A DNA stretch of 38,177 bases, taken from the NCBI GenBank assembly GCA_020053305.1, contig JAGVNJ010000060.1, forward strand, positions 1 to 38,177, given 5' to 3'. Position numbers and translations under genes: made by a program. A model generated the notes under the pieces. The model saw only the letters and a program-made list of their open reading frames with translations, had not been told where the DNA came from and did not search any database. Position 1 is the stretch's first letter; each line of letters begins with the position of its first letter. Origin of the DNA: Candidatus Edwardsiibacteriota bacterium (GTDB lineage Bacteria; Edwardsbacteria; AC1; EtOH8). Shown here in pieces: positions 15,522 through 23,439 of this stretch.

Positions 15522-15543
15522 CCCCTCCTTGATTAAGGAGGGG
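15522..15543. repeat. REP-like hairpin
   Basis: A perfect 9-bp stem (CCCCTCCTT / AAGGAGGGG) with a GATT loop. It is of the environmental repeat type often followed by a G-rich tail, as here (GACGGGGGTGGTT). Confidence 0.6.
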
Positions 15544-15615
15544 ACGGGGGTGGTTCACGGCAGCTTTTGCCAAGCAGCAGCGCTGAAGCGAACCGGGGTA
15601 ACCTCTCCCTTGATC

Positions 15616-15639
15616 CCTCTCCTAAAGCGTTAGGAGAGG
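15616..15639. repeat. REP-like hairpin, second copy of the type in the RAYT remnant
   Basis: A perfect 10-bp stem (15616-15625 with 15630-15639) with an AGCG loop. The arms match those of the hairpin at 2012-2035 inserted in the transposase remnant, and both have a GGGGT(G/A)GG-type tail. Confidence 0.65.
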
Positions 15640-15682
15640 AAGGGGTGAGGTCGGCCGCGGGGATTGTTTTCGTTTATTATCA

Positions 15683-15706
15683 AGCCCAGGCCTGAAGGCC
15701 TGGGCT
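15683..15706. repeat. Perfect 10-bp hairpin just before the terminator
   Basis: AGCCCAGGCC and GGCCTGGGCT pair around a TGAA loop. It stands 6 nt before the intrinsic terminator at 15713. Confidence 0.6.
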
Positions 15707-15712
15707 AAAACC

Positions 15713-15737
15713 AGCCGCCCTTTTGGGGCGGCTTTTT
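15713..15737 (+). terminator. Intrinsic terminator at left edge of AT-rich island
   Basis: An 8-bp stem (AGCCGCCC / GGGCGGCT) is followed by five Ts. It probably ends the trehalose operon. The sequence AACCAGCCGCCCTTTT is repeated at 20078-20093, beyond the restriction-modification genes. Confidence 0.8.
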
Positions 15738-15912
15738 GGGAATGACCGCTAACAGTGTGTCCCGGAACCACCAATAAATGACTCGGCTGCAAGTCCAGGC
15801 CAGCTATACCCTTAAAGTATTGGAAGCCCGAGGCACAGGGGTCTGAGTCCTTAATGCGCCTTCTTATAAAGAGGGATTGGATACGGATTACAGGCAATAG
15901 ATTTAATTTCGC
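15738..15912. other. Intergenic stretch with no recognised gene
   Basis: Together with 15435-15737 this forms a 513-base gap between otsB and the first methyltransferase. The first part holds hairpins and a terminator, listed separately. Here I see no coding signature, no tRNA-like fold and no clear repeat. Composition changes towards AT-rich near 15850, which I take as the left part of an acquired segment. Confidence 0.5.
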
Positions 15913-15941
15913 TTGAAGTTATCGCCCCTATAACATATAAT
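15913..15941 (+). promoter_or_regulatory. Candidate promoter for the restriction-modification operon
   Basis: TTGAAG (15913-15918), a 17-base spacer, then TATAAT (15936-15941). Transcription would be expected to begin about 7 nt after the -10 box, at or next to the A of the methyltransferase ATG at 15948, giving a leaderless mRNA. Confidence 0.65.
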
Positions 15942-15947
15942 AACCAA

Positions 15948-17060
15948 ATGTTGTCGTTAATAAATAGACTTAATAAAATTGATTGGAATTTCCCCAATTC
16001 CAATACAGCAGGTGGGATAAATTCGATACATCCTTATCCTGCAAAATTTATTCAAGAAATACCAAAAGAGCTTATAGGTATTATTGGTGTTCCGAAAGGC
16101 ACTTGCGTTTTTGACCCTTTTTGTGGCAGTGGAGCAACTCTTGTAGAAGCTCAATTAGCGGGGAAACCATCTATTGGGATTGACCTTAATCCAATTGCAT
16201 GCTTGATTAGCAGAGTTAAAACACAACCGTTGACATCCTCTTTCATGGAATGTGTTAAGCACGTAATTAATAGTGCACAGTCATACACAAAGATTACAAT
16301 TCCCCAAATACCTAATCTTGACCATTGGTTTATGCCAGAAATTCAAGAAACAACAGCGAAATTATTATTATCTATAGAGTCTGTAAAGGAACAGCGTATT
16401 AAAGATGCTTTGCGTCTTGCTTTATCTAGTGTATTAGTCCGTGTTTCCAACCAAGAAAGCGATACACGATATGCTGCGATAAACAAAGATATCGATGCCA
16501 ACAAGTATTACTCCCTATTTTCCAGGGCAGCAGAGCATCTTTGGAAAGTCAAGAATGCTTACAAACCAAAATTCTACAATACTGAAGTGTTGTGTAAGGA
16601 CACTTTGGCAGTAACTAAAAAAGAAATTAAACAACCCGTTGGCTTGGTAATTACATCTCCGCCTTATCCTAATGCTTATGAATATTGGTTATATCATAAA
16701 TATCGAATGTTTTGGCTGGGCTTCGACCCTATTCAAGTTAAACGAAATGAAATAGGTGCCAGGGCACACTATTACAAGAAAAATCCGCCGACCGCAAATG
16801 ATTTTCATAATCAAATGGTAACTTTATTTAATTTGTTTTGGGATGTGGTCGTTAAAAATGGTTATGTATGTGTTGTTATTGGCCGGTCGAAAGTGCACGG
16901 TAAAATTATAGACAATGCTTCTATAATCAATGATGTGGGCAAATTGGTAGGTTTTACACCAATGTTGAAATTGTCAAGGCTTATTGCATCTTCCAGAAAG
17001 ACATTCAACTTGTCACATGCTAATATCATTAACGAGAATATATTAATATTCAGGAAATAA
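15948..17060 (+). CDS. Site-specific DNA methyltransferase 1 (SPPY type)
   Basis: A class I DNA methyltransferase of 370 residues. The SAM-binding motif I is at about residues 54-62 (FDPFCGSGATLVEA), preceded by HPYPAKFI and followed by GIDLNPIA. The catalytic motif IV is TSPPYPNAYEYW from about residue 236. SPPY in this position is usual for N4-cytosine methyltransferases, although N6-adenine specificity cannot be excluded. Its stop codon shares one base with the start of a second methyltransferase. The gene is AT-rich and unlike the backbone in codon use. No Shine-Dalgarno sequence precedes the ATG, which fits a leaderless transcript. It should protect host DNA against the PLD nuclease encoded two genes downstream. 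Confidence 0.88.
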   Translation: MLSLINRLNKIDWNFPNSNTAGGINSIHPYPAKFIQEIPKELIGIIGVPKGTCVFDPFCGSGATLVEAQLAGKPSIGIDLNPIACLISRVKTQPLTSSFMECVKHVINSAQSYTKITIPQIPNLDHWFMPEIQETTAKLLLSIESVKEQRIKDALRLALSSVLVRVSNQESDTRYAAINKDIDANKYYSLFSRAAEHLWKVKNAYKPKFYNTEVLCKDTLAVTKKEIKQPVGLVITSPPYPNAYEYWLYHKYRMFWLGFDPIQVKRNEIGARAHYYKKNPPTANDFHNQMVTLFNLFWDVVVKNGYVCVVIGRSKVHGKIIDNASIINDVGKLVGFTPMLKLSRLIASSRKTFNLSHANIINENILIFRK

Positions 17061-18589
17061 TGATGGAAACTAATACCGCATTTCTGAATTGGAATACATA
17101 CCGTTATTTCCCATACGAACGTGATTTGGGTGAGCGTGAAGCTATTGCTTTATTAAATCCTGAGAAGTTGGTTGTTAGTAATGACAACCTTCAGGTTTTA
17201 GGTAGGTTTAATGAAATGCAATTGAAGCGTCTTGTATATTTTAGCGGATATACGGTAAAAGGGAAAACTATATCTACACTTCAAAAAGACCTGGAATGTT
17301 CCAGTATAACAAATGGTTCCCATAACCGCCAATCAACAAGATATTCAGTCCACGGACTTCATGAATATAAAGGTAAATTTAATCCCCAGGTTGTTAGAGG
17401 CATATTGAATGTTCTTGGGGTTACGCCGAAATCGAAAATCATTGACCCGTTCTGCGGTAGTGGCACATCTCTTGTCGAATGCGCGCATGGCGGTATGAAT
17501 GCAATTGGATTGGATATGAATCCTTTGGCTGTTTATATATCAAACGCAAAATTACTAGCGTTGAGTACCCCGCAACGGGTTCTTATGGATATATTTACCA
17601 AATTAGTTGATAAAAGCGAAAAGGTTGTAATAAAGCCTTCGTTACGTGATATTAAGCATCAGGATAAACGATATGAGTATCTAAGCAGGTGGTTTGATAA
17701 AAAAACACTAATTGCTCTTGAATCGCTAAAATCATACATACATTCTTTTGCCGAGGAGTACCAGGGTATATTCATGGTCATTGCTAGCGATTTATTGCGT
17801 GATTATTCGCTACAAGAGCCTAAGGATTTACGAATACGTCGGAGATATAGTCCGTTCCCTGAGCAAGCGTTATGGCCTGCCTTTAAACGGAAAACGCAAA
17901 AGTTTCTTGATAATCTGGATTCAGTTCAACAGGTAATCGGTGTTAAAAAGTATAGTAGTAACGCTATTTTATGTGATAGCCGTTCAGTAGATACATCTAA
18001 TTTTATTGGGCGTCCGGTCGCAGGGTTTGATGCTGCAATTACAAGTCCTCCTTATGCGACGGCTCTACCCTATATTGATACACAGAGATTGAGCCTGGTA
18101 TGGTTAGAACTTATTTCACCCAGTGACATTGGTTGTCTAGGAGCAAGATTAACAGGGAGTCGTGAATTTGTTCAAGAGCAAAAGATGAAATCGCAGGATT
18201 CTTTTGAAAACAATAAAAACGAGCTACCTGATAGTGCTTATAAATATTGTATAAAGTTAAATAAAGCAATAGCATCCTATGACGGTTTTAGAAGAAGATC
18301 CGTTCCGTTACTTCTATATCGTTACCTTAGTGATATGCAGGATATTTTCCGGGGAATGTTTAATATCATGAGACCTTCTGCGCCTTTTGCTCTTATTGTT
18401 GGTCACAATAGAACAACACTTGGAGGTAAATTGATTAGTATTGATACTCCATCTCTTTTATGTAGCATTGCAGAGAGTTGCGGATGGATACATGAGGATA
18501 GTATTGCCTTACAAACATATCAAAGATATGATTCTCACAAAGCGAATTCAGTCAAAGCGGAAACACTACTGATTGTGAAAAAACCATGA
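17060..18589 (+). CDS. Site-specific DNA methyltransferase 2 (SPPY type)
   Basis: The 509-residue protein is a second methyltransferase of the same broad type. An N-terminal extension of about 95 residues comes first. Then come VHGLHEYKGKFNPQVV and motif I (IIDPFCGSGTSLVECAHGG) near residue 130, GLDMNPLAVYISN, and motif IV (ITSPPYATALPYID) near residue 328. The pair of HxYxxKF and SPPY motifs suggests m4C activity, as for its neighbour. Two methyltransferases with one nuclease are expected where the recognition site is asymmetric and each strand needs its own enzyme. The gene overlaps its upstream partner by 1 nt and the nuclease by 4 nt (ATGA). Confidence 0.87.
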   Translation: MMETNTAFLNWNTYRYFPYERDLGEREAIALLNPEKLVVSNDNLQVLGRFNEMQLKRLVYFSGYTVKGKTISTLQKDLECSSITNGSHNRQSTRYSVHGLHEYKGKFNPQVVRGILNVLGVTPKSKIIDPFCGSGTSLVECAHGGMNAIGLDMNPLAVYISNAKLLALSTPQRVLMDIFTKLVDKSEKVVIKPSLRDIKHQDKRYEYLSRWFDKKTLIALESLKSYIHSFAEEYQGIFMVIASDLLRDYSLQEPKDLRIRRRYSPFPEQALWPAFKRKTQKFLDNLDSVQQVIGVKKYSSNAILCDSRSVDTSNFIGRPVAGFDAAITSPPYATALPYIDTQRLSLVWLELISPSDIGCLGARLTGSREFVQEQKMKSQDSFENNKNELPDSAYKYCIKLNKAIASYDGFRRRSVPLLLYRYLSDMQDIFRGMFNIMRPSAPFALIVGHNRTTLGGKLISIDTPSLLCSIAESCGWIHEDSIALQTYQRYDSHKANSVKAETLLIVKKP

Positions 18590-19668
18590 TAGAATTTGGT
18601 TTGCATCCAAATATTTATGCCACAGGTAAATTACGTGGGCTTCGCAGTATGTTGGAAGAAATATGGGACCATTCTCATAAGCCAGGTACAGGAACATTAT
18701 TTATTCTAGCCGGGTTTGCCAATTATAATGGCGGTGCACGGTTTTATCGTTTATTTAAAGAACATACCGATAAAGGTGGGAAAATTATTGCATTTTTAGG
18801 CGGTAGTTCCTCTCAAAGAACATCGAGCCGGCAAGTAGTTGAAGCTCTTTTAGCTTGTGGAGCGGAAGTCAATATAACAAATCGTAAGAGCTTAATGCAT
18901 GCGAAGTGTTATGGCATAAAAACAAACGATGCGCAAAAACTTGTTGTAACGTCAGGTAATTTTACTGGTCCGGGTATGGCGCAAAACGTCGAAGCAGCGG
19001 TATTGTTAGATACTGATGATACCAATAAAATGGGGTTTTTATGGGATGATTTGATAAAAGGTATGCGAAGACAAAGCTGGGTAACACATAAACCTCAAAC
19101 ATTAAATTCTACTTTACCGGTTTGGAAATTATTATATGATGAAACACCTGGCATTTCACCTTTAGACCAAAGTGAAAAATCAACCCTTGTAATTAAGTTG
19201 AGCCATTCTGATACAGCCCGCATTAGGGCTCGCCCGGGTACAGATGCAGCAAAAGGAACGCAATACTTTTGGCTGAGTAAGGACTGCTTTGATTTTTTCC
19301 CTCCATTGACTATCCGAAACAACCGGGGATATAAAGGTACTCTTTCTGCTATTGTTACCTTGCATTATATTGATATTCATAAAACAGATACAAACTGCCG
19401 GGTTACATTTGAAGCTGAAAATAATCTTGATTTTAGATTAGGTACGGGTCTTTTACGGTATACACGCGCAGCGAGTGAAGATGATTTGGCCTGTATTTCT
19501 CGTATAGGCGAAGCTGAATATGAGTTACGAATCGTAAGGAAGAACACACGGCTATATCGTTCTCTTATACCTTATGCGGTTACTTTCATTGGTCATCAAG
19601 GGAAAATATTTGGGTATATGGAAAATGATTTATTTTCAGAAATATCGAATAACAAATTGGGAAATTAG
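18586..19668 (+). CDS. PLD-family restriction endonuclease (BfiI/NgoFVII-like)
   Basis: A 360-residue protein with a phospholipase D-type half-site in the N-terminal domain: His105 and Lys107 in LMHAKCYG, and Asn125 in VTSGNFTGPG, giving the HxK...(S/G)N pattern. The metal-independent restriction enzyme BfiI is about the same length and, from memory, has its catalytic histidine at position 105 too. Residues of about 190-360 form a separate domain (GTQYFWLSKDCFDFFPP, then RGYKGTLSAIVTLHYID) suited to DNA recognition, as the B3-like domain does in BfiI. One PLD motif per chain implies a dimer sharing one active site. It is translated last in the operon, coupled by an ATGA overlap to methyltransferase 2, which lets methylation come first. 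Cleavage of DNA is an inference. Confidence 0.82.
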   Translation: MIEFGLHPNIYATGKLRGLRSMLEEIWDHSHKPGTGTLFILAGFANYNGGARFYRLFKEHTDKGGKIIAFLGGSSSQRTSSRQVVEALLACGAEVNITNRKSLMHAKCYGIKTNDAQKLVVTSGNFTGPGMAQNVEAAVLLDTDDTNKMGFLWDDLIKGMRRQSWVTHKPQTLNSTLPVWKLLYDETPGISPLDQSEKSTLVIKLSHSDTARIRARPGTDAAKGTQYFWLSKDCFDFFPPLTIRNNRGYKGTLSAIVTLHYIDIHKTDTNCRVTFEAENNLDFRLGTGLLRYTRAASEDDLACISRIGEAEYELRIVRKNTRLYRSLIPYAVTFIGHQGKIFGYMENDLFSEISNNKLGN

Positions 19669-19843
19669 TAGACCTAAATTGAATACTTTAGTAAAGAATA
19701 GGCCGGAGATACCACAGAAGACGAATTATGTCCGTATGATCACTTATTATTAGGAACCCACCTAATAGGAAAAGCAGAATAGCGTGAAGCAGCCTCCGGA
19801 ACCCAGGTCAAAGCTCGATTACAATTTTAGAGAGGGGGATATT

Positions 19844-20035
19844 ATGGGTAAATATGATAATATGATTGTTTTTAAGGAAACAAAGGCAAGGGTTAGCCAT
19901 GCTTGTTCAAAATGTAGAAAAGAAATCAATCCGGGTGACGTATATTATGCAGAAGAGTTAAAAGACAAATTTCTACAATCGCTTCATAGAAAAAAATATT
20001 GTCCGCAATGCTATCAGTCTTTAAAACCTGTGTGA
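19844..20035 (+). CDS. Small CxxC-CxxC zinc-binding protein, 63 aa
   Basis: Two cysteine pairs (HACSKCRKEINPGDVYY and KKYCPQCYQSLKPV) suggest a treble-clef or zinc-ribbon fold. I start it at the ATG at 19844, because AGAGAGGGGG lies just upstream; an in-frame ATG at 19784 would add 20 residues without a ribosome site. Function is unknown. The AT-rich composition ties it to the restriction-modification genes and it ends just before the right-hand terminator, so it looks like cargo of the same acquired segment. Confidence 0.7.
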   Translation: MGKYDNMIVFKETKARVSHACSKCRKEINPGDVYYAEELKDKFLQSLHRKKYCPQCYQSLKPV

Positions 20036-20081
20036 TTTCACCCCCACCCCAAGCTCCCACCGCCCGGTGCACCAAATAACC

Positions 20082-20107
20082 AGCCGCCCTTTTCGGCGGC
20101 TTTTTTT
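20082..20107 (+). terminator. Intrinsic terminator at right edge of AT-rich island
   Basis: GCCGCC and GGCGGC pair around CTTTTC and are followed by seven Ts. The sequence is almost identical to the terminator at 15713-15737 in the same orientation. Confidence 0.85.
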
Positions 20108-20108
20108 A

Positions 20109-20138
20109 TTGCAAATATCTTACTAATAGTGTTATTCT
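20109..20138 (+). promoter_or_regulatory. Weak candidate promoter for ygiQ-like gene
   Basis: TTGCAA at 20109-20114 and TATTCT at 20133-20138 are 18 bases apart. The ATG follows at 20146 without a Shine-Dalgarno sequence, which would again suggest a leaderless or very short leader. Confidence 0.35.
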
Positions 20139-20145
20139 TATCGTT

Positions 20146-21906
20146 ATGAATTTTCTGCCAATGACAAAAACCGAGATGGATTCCTTAGGCTGGGAGCAGT
20201 GCGACGTCATCCTGGTCTCCGGCGACGCCTACGTGGATCATCCTTCTTTCGGCGCCGCCGTGATCGGCCGGACTCTGGAGGCCCGGGGCTTCAGAGTGGG
20301 CATCATCGCCCAGCCCGACTGGCACAGCCCGGATGATTTCACCAGGCTGGGCAGGCCCCGGCTGTTCTTTGGCGTCACCTCCGGCAATATCGATTCCATG
20401 CTGCACCACTATACCGCCAATAAAAAACTGCGCCACGACGATCCCTATTCCCCCGGCGGACGGCATGGCCTGAGACCCAATAGGGCGGTTATCGTCTATT
20501 CCAACCTGATCCGCCAGGCCTACAAGGATGTTCCTATCGTGCTGGGCGGGATCGAGGCTTCTTTGCGCCGGCTGGCACATTATGATTATTGGGATGATGC
20601 GGTGCGGCGCTCCATACTATTCGATGCCAAGGCCGACCTGCTGGTCTACGGGATGGGGGAGAGGGCGATAGGCAGGATAGCTCAGATACTGAATACTGAA
20701 GACGGAATACAGAATTTAGAATTGCAAAACGTTCCTGGGACGGCGGTTATTTGCCGAAGTTCTGAGCTTCCGAAGTTCGAAACTTCGGAATACGCCGAAC
20801 TGCCTTCGTTTGAAGAAGTATCCACCTCAAAGGAAGCATTCAACAAGGCTTTTGTGATTGCCTCCGCCGAGGCCAATCCCTATTTCGGGAAAAGGCTGCT
20901 GCAGAAACACGGGGACCGGTACCTCTTAGTCAATCCCCCGGCCATGCCTTTGACCACCGAAGAGCTTGATTCCGTCTATGCTCTACCATATCAGCGCAAA
21001 GCCCATCCGTCATACAGCGAACAAATTCCGGCGCTGGAGACGGTCAAGTGGTCAATAACCTCGCACCGGGGCTGTTACGGGGGCTGCAGCTTTTGTACCC
21101 TGTATTTTCATCAGGGGCCGGTGATCCAGTCTCGCAGTATTGAGTCCGTTATAAAAGAAATCGAAGCGCTGGCCAATGATCCTAAATTCAAAGGAACCAT
21201 CAGCGACATCGGCGGGCCGACTGCCAACATGTACGGAACCGGGTGCAAGATAAACGGCCGGGAGAAGTTTTGCCGCAAGGCCAGCTGTCTGGCGCCACAG
21301 ATGTGCGAAAATTTAAAACCGGGCCAGCATGCCAGCGTCAAGCTGTGGCACGAAGCATTGAAGGTGCCGGAAGTCAAAAATGTCTTTGTGGCCTCCGGCG
21401 TTCGCTACGACCTGGCCCTGCACGATCACAAATATTCAAAGGAACTGATTCAAAAACACACCGGCGGGCATCTCAAAGTAGCTCCGGAGCACTGTTCATC
21501 CAATGTCCTGAAGCAGATGAATAAGCCTGCCCTGAGCGTCTTCATTGAATTCATAAAGATCTTCCGCCATTTGAGCAAAAAGGAACAATACCTGGTGCCG
21601 TATCTTATCTCCAGCCACCCCGGCTGCAGCTATGATGATATGCTGGATCTGAAAAGTTTTCTTAAAAGAAATAATTTAACCGTAGAACAGGTGCAGGATT
21701 TCATACCATTGCCCATGACGGCCTCGGCCGCCATGTACCATACCGGGATCAATCCATATACCGGCGAAAAACTGTTTGTGGAACGGACCGCGGCCGGCAA
21801 GCTGAAACAGAGGTATGCGCTGGCATTTGCCAAGGATGGGGAATGGGAGGGATCGGGCAACAATGAAAGAAAATATAAGCACATAAAACAAGGCAAGAGG
21901 CAATAA
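20146..21906 (+). CDS. YgiQ-family radical SAM protein (UPF0313)
   Basis: The protein is 586 residues long. It opens with [23 protein letters not shown], a B12-binding-like N-terminal domain, and contains the radical SAM cluster motif CxxxCxxC in [18 protein letters not shown] (near residue 310), then [13 protein letters not shown], the extra cysteine region [12 protein letters not shown], and [22 protein letters not shown]. All are typical of YgiQ. It binds a 4Fe-4S cluster and SAM; the substrate is unknown. A linker near residues 180-235 contains repeat-derived sequence, including a perfect hairpin. Its stop overlaps the next gene by 1 nt. Return to GC-rich codon use marks the end of the island. 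Confidence 0.93.
   Translation: MNFLPMTKTEMDSLGWEQCDVILVSGDAYVDHPSFGAAVIGRTLEARGFRVGIIAQPDWHSPDDFTRLGRPRLFFGVTSGNIDSMLHHYTANKKLRHDDPYSPGGRHGLRPNRAVIVYSNLIRQAYKDVPIVLGGIEASLRRLAHYDYWDDAVRRSILFDAKADLLVYGMGERAIGRIAQILNTEDGIQNLELQNVPGTAVICRSSELPKFETSEYAELPSFEEVSTSKEAFNKAFVIASAEANPYFGKRLLQKHGDRYLLVNPPAMPLTTEELDSVYALPYQRKAHPSYSEQIPALETVKWSITSHRGCYGGCSFCTLYFHQGPVIQSRSIESVIKEIEALANDPKFKGTISDIGGPTANMYGTGCKINGREKFCRKASCLAPQMCENLKPGQHASVKLWHEALKVPEVKNVFVASGVRYDLALHDHKYSKELIQKHTGGHLKVAPEHCSSNVLKQMNKPALSVFIEFIKIFRHLSKKEQYLVPYLISSHPGCSYDDMLDLKSFLKRNNLTVEQVQDFIPLPMTASAAMYHTGINPYTGEKLFVERTAAGKLKQRYALAFAKDGEWEGSGNNERKYKHIKQGKRQ
20768..20790. repeat. In-frame hairpin within ygiQ-like gene
   Basis: A perfect 10-bp stem (TTCCGAAGTT / AACTTCGGAA) with a 3-base loop, preceded by a direct repeat of CCGAAGTTC starting at 20753. 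It is translated as part of the segment [17 protein letters not shown] in a variable linker of the protein. Confidence 0.6.
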
Positions 21907-22856
21907 TGAGAAAACCAGCCAAGAACAAATGGTCTAAAGGCTTGTACAAGAAGGCGATCATTGATCAGAGAAAGTTTATGTGGGAGCCGGAATACGTTGC
22001 CCTTATAGCTAAATGGGTGGGTTTCAAGCAGGGCCAGACGGTGGTTGACGTGGGCTGTGGCTTGGGATATCTAGGGACGTTATACTGGCCCCATTTTGGC
22101 AAACAGGGTAAATACTGTGGGATGGATATCAGCCCCAAACTGATTGTTCAGGCCAAAAAACTATCTCAAAGCTGGGCCAAGGGCGGAAAAACGGAATTCA
22201 AGGTTGGGGACGCCTATAAATTACCATATCCGGATGAATCTGCAGATGTCGTAATGTGCCAGACCCTTCTGATGCACTTAGACGAACCTCAGAAAGCAGT
22301 GGATGAGATGTACAGGATATTGAAGCCGGGCGGGGCCGTGCTGTGCAAAGAGCCGGATAATCTGTCCTGGTCTTTGCAGCACTCCCTCAATTCTCTGCCG
22401 GAATTGCCCATGAAGGATGAACTGTTTTTCCGGAAAATAGAATATATTTATGCCCAGGGCAGGGCTAATTTAAGGCAAGGTTTTCTTAATGCCGCTCCCC
22501 GGGTCCCGCTGTGGCTGAAAGCTGCCGGGTTCAGCCAGATTGACGCCAAGATAGCAAGCCAGGCATCGCTCGGGGTCCCGCCGTATGAAACGCCCAGGCA
22601 AAAGCATGAAATCGCCGAGAGGAAGGAATCGATTTGCAGGGGCAAGGAGCCCAGGTATAAAAAACAGGCAAATGATAATTTCAAAAAAACATTTTTTGCC
22701 GGGGGAGGAACCCAGTCTAACTATGATAAGTATCTGAAATTGCGTCAAAAATACAGACCAAGGAAAAAACTCTATGAACACCAGATAAATGATGGTTCAT
22801 ATTATTGGTTTAACGCCCGTCAGCTTTTTGCCATAAAAGGAAGCAAACCAAAATAA
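21906..22856 (+). CDS. Class I SAM-dependent methyltransferase
   Basis: The Rossmann motif I is VVDVGCGLGYLG (about residues 41-52), with GMDISPKLI as the acidic loop that binds the ribose, GDAYKLPYPDESADVV as motif II, and MYRILKPGGAVLCKEPDN as post-II. This is a Methyltransf_11/25-type domain. After residue 170 a further 145-residue region, with KHEIAERKESICRGKEPRYKKQ and YYWFNARQLFAI, is family-specific and may bind substrate, which cannot be named. The overlap with the ygiQ-like gene suggests a shared transcript. Confidence 0.85.
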   Translation: MRKPAKNKWSKGLYKKAIIDQRKFMWEPEYVALIAKWVGFKQGQTVVDVGCGLGYLGTLYWPHFGKQGKYCGMDISPKLIVQAKKLSQSWAKGGKTEFKVGDAYKLPYPDESADVVMCQTLLMHLDEPQKAVDEMYRILKPGGAVLCKEPDNLSWSLQHSLNSLPELPMKDELFFRKIEYIYAQGRANLRQGFLNAAPRVPLWLKAAGFSQIDAKIASQASLGVPPYETPRQKHEIAERKESICRGKEPRYKKQANDNFKKTFFAGGGTQSNYDKYLKLRQKYRPRKKLYEHQINDGSYYWFNARQLFAIKGSKPK

Positions 22857-22880
22857 ATTCAGATAGAGGGTAGATCAACT

Positions 22881-23224
22881 ATGTCTGAACAAAAGCCCCC
22901 TTCTTTGTGGAACCGCAATTTCCTCCTGCTCTGGCAGGGACAATTGGTCTCCTCGCTGGGCGACAATTTTTACGCCATCGCCCTGGGTTTCTGGGTGCTG
23001 GAGAAGACCGGCTCCACCGGCCTGATGGGGACCATGTCCGGAAGCCTGACCCCCTGGCATTTGCGGCGGGAGGCTGGCTGGGTGAGATATTTCCCTTAAG
23101 GCCATTGATGGCAGGGAGCTTTATCCTGACATTCATTGTCTTTTTTGTGCTGGTATTCGTGCCCTCGGTTGTAAGATTCTTTAACTTCGATCCGACCCGG
23201 CAGAAGCTTGAGGAGATAATGTAG
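22881..23224 (+). pseudogene. MFS transporter with large internal deletion
   Basis: The first 57 codons (MSEQKPPSLWNRNFLLLWQG, then QLVSSLGDNFYAIALGFWVL) are a standard MFS N-terminus with a good start. Near 23050 the sequence jumps, in a different reading frame, to the C-terminal end of the same kind of protein (LAFAAGGWLGEIFPLRPLMA, a last helix, then FDPTRQKLEEIM, stop at 23224). Roughly 280-300 residues are missing compared with a normal 400-residue transporter, and the frames do not match. It cannot encode a working transporter. A deletion at the locus is the likely cause, but a collapsed assembly is also possible. Confidence 0.8.
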
Positions 23225-23323
23225 ATTTGGCCTCACCCCGCCATTGGCAAAGAATCTATATAAGCGGGCAGGCCCGACCCACTCCTAATAAATTATGCCA
23301 GGGCACGAAAAATGTCATTCCCA

Positions 23324-23383
23324 TCCCGCATCTAAGTGCGGGATAAACCCTGAGCCAGCAGGGCTTGCTTGCCTTACTCAGGG
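23324..23383. repeat. Pair of hairpins of the intergenic repeat type
   Basis: A 7-bp stem at 23324-23343 (TCCCGCA / TGCGGGA) and a 7-bp stem pairing 23348-23354 with 23377-23383 (CCCTGAG / CTCAGGG). The flanks GTCATTCCC and GGAATCCATG resemble the core of the element at 3500-3563. Confidence 0.6.
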
Positions 23384-23439
23384 CAGGCTTCCAATGGAAT
23401 CCATGAAAAACAAAATGCTTCAAGAAGGAGTGATTATAA

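Noticed and set aside
15622-15897. 91-codon minus-strand open frame in the otsB-methyltransferase gap
   Set aside because: It crosses the terminator and hairpins, has no ribosome site and no recognisable product.
15948-20035. AT-rich island considered as a prophage or a larger defence island (BREX, DISARM)
   Set aside because: There is no integrase, phage structural gene, helicase or BREX/DISARM core gene; only the methyltransferases, the PLD nuclease and a zinc protein.
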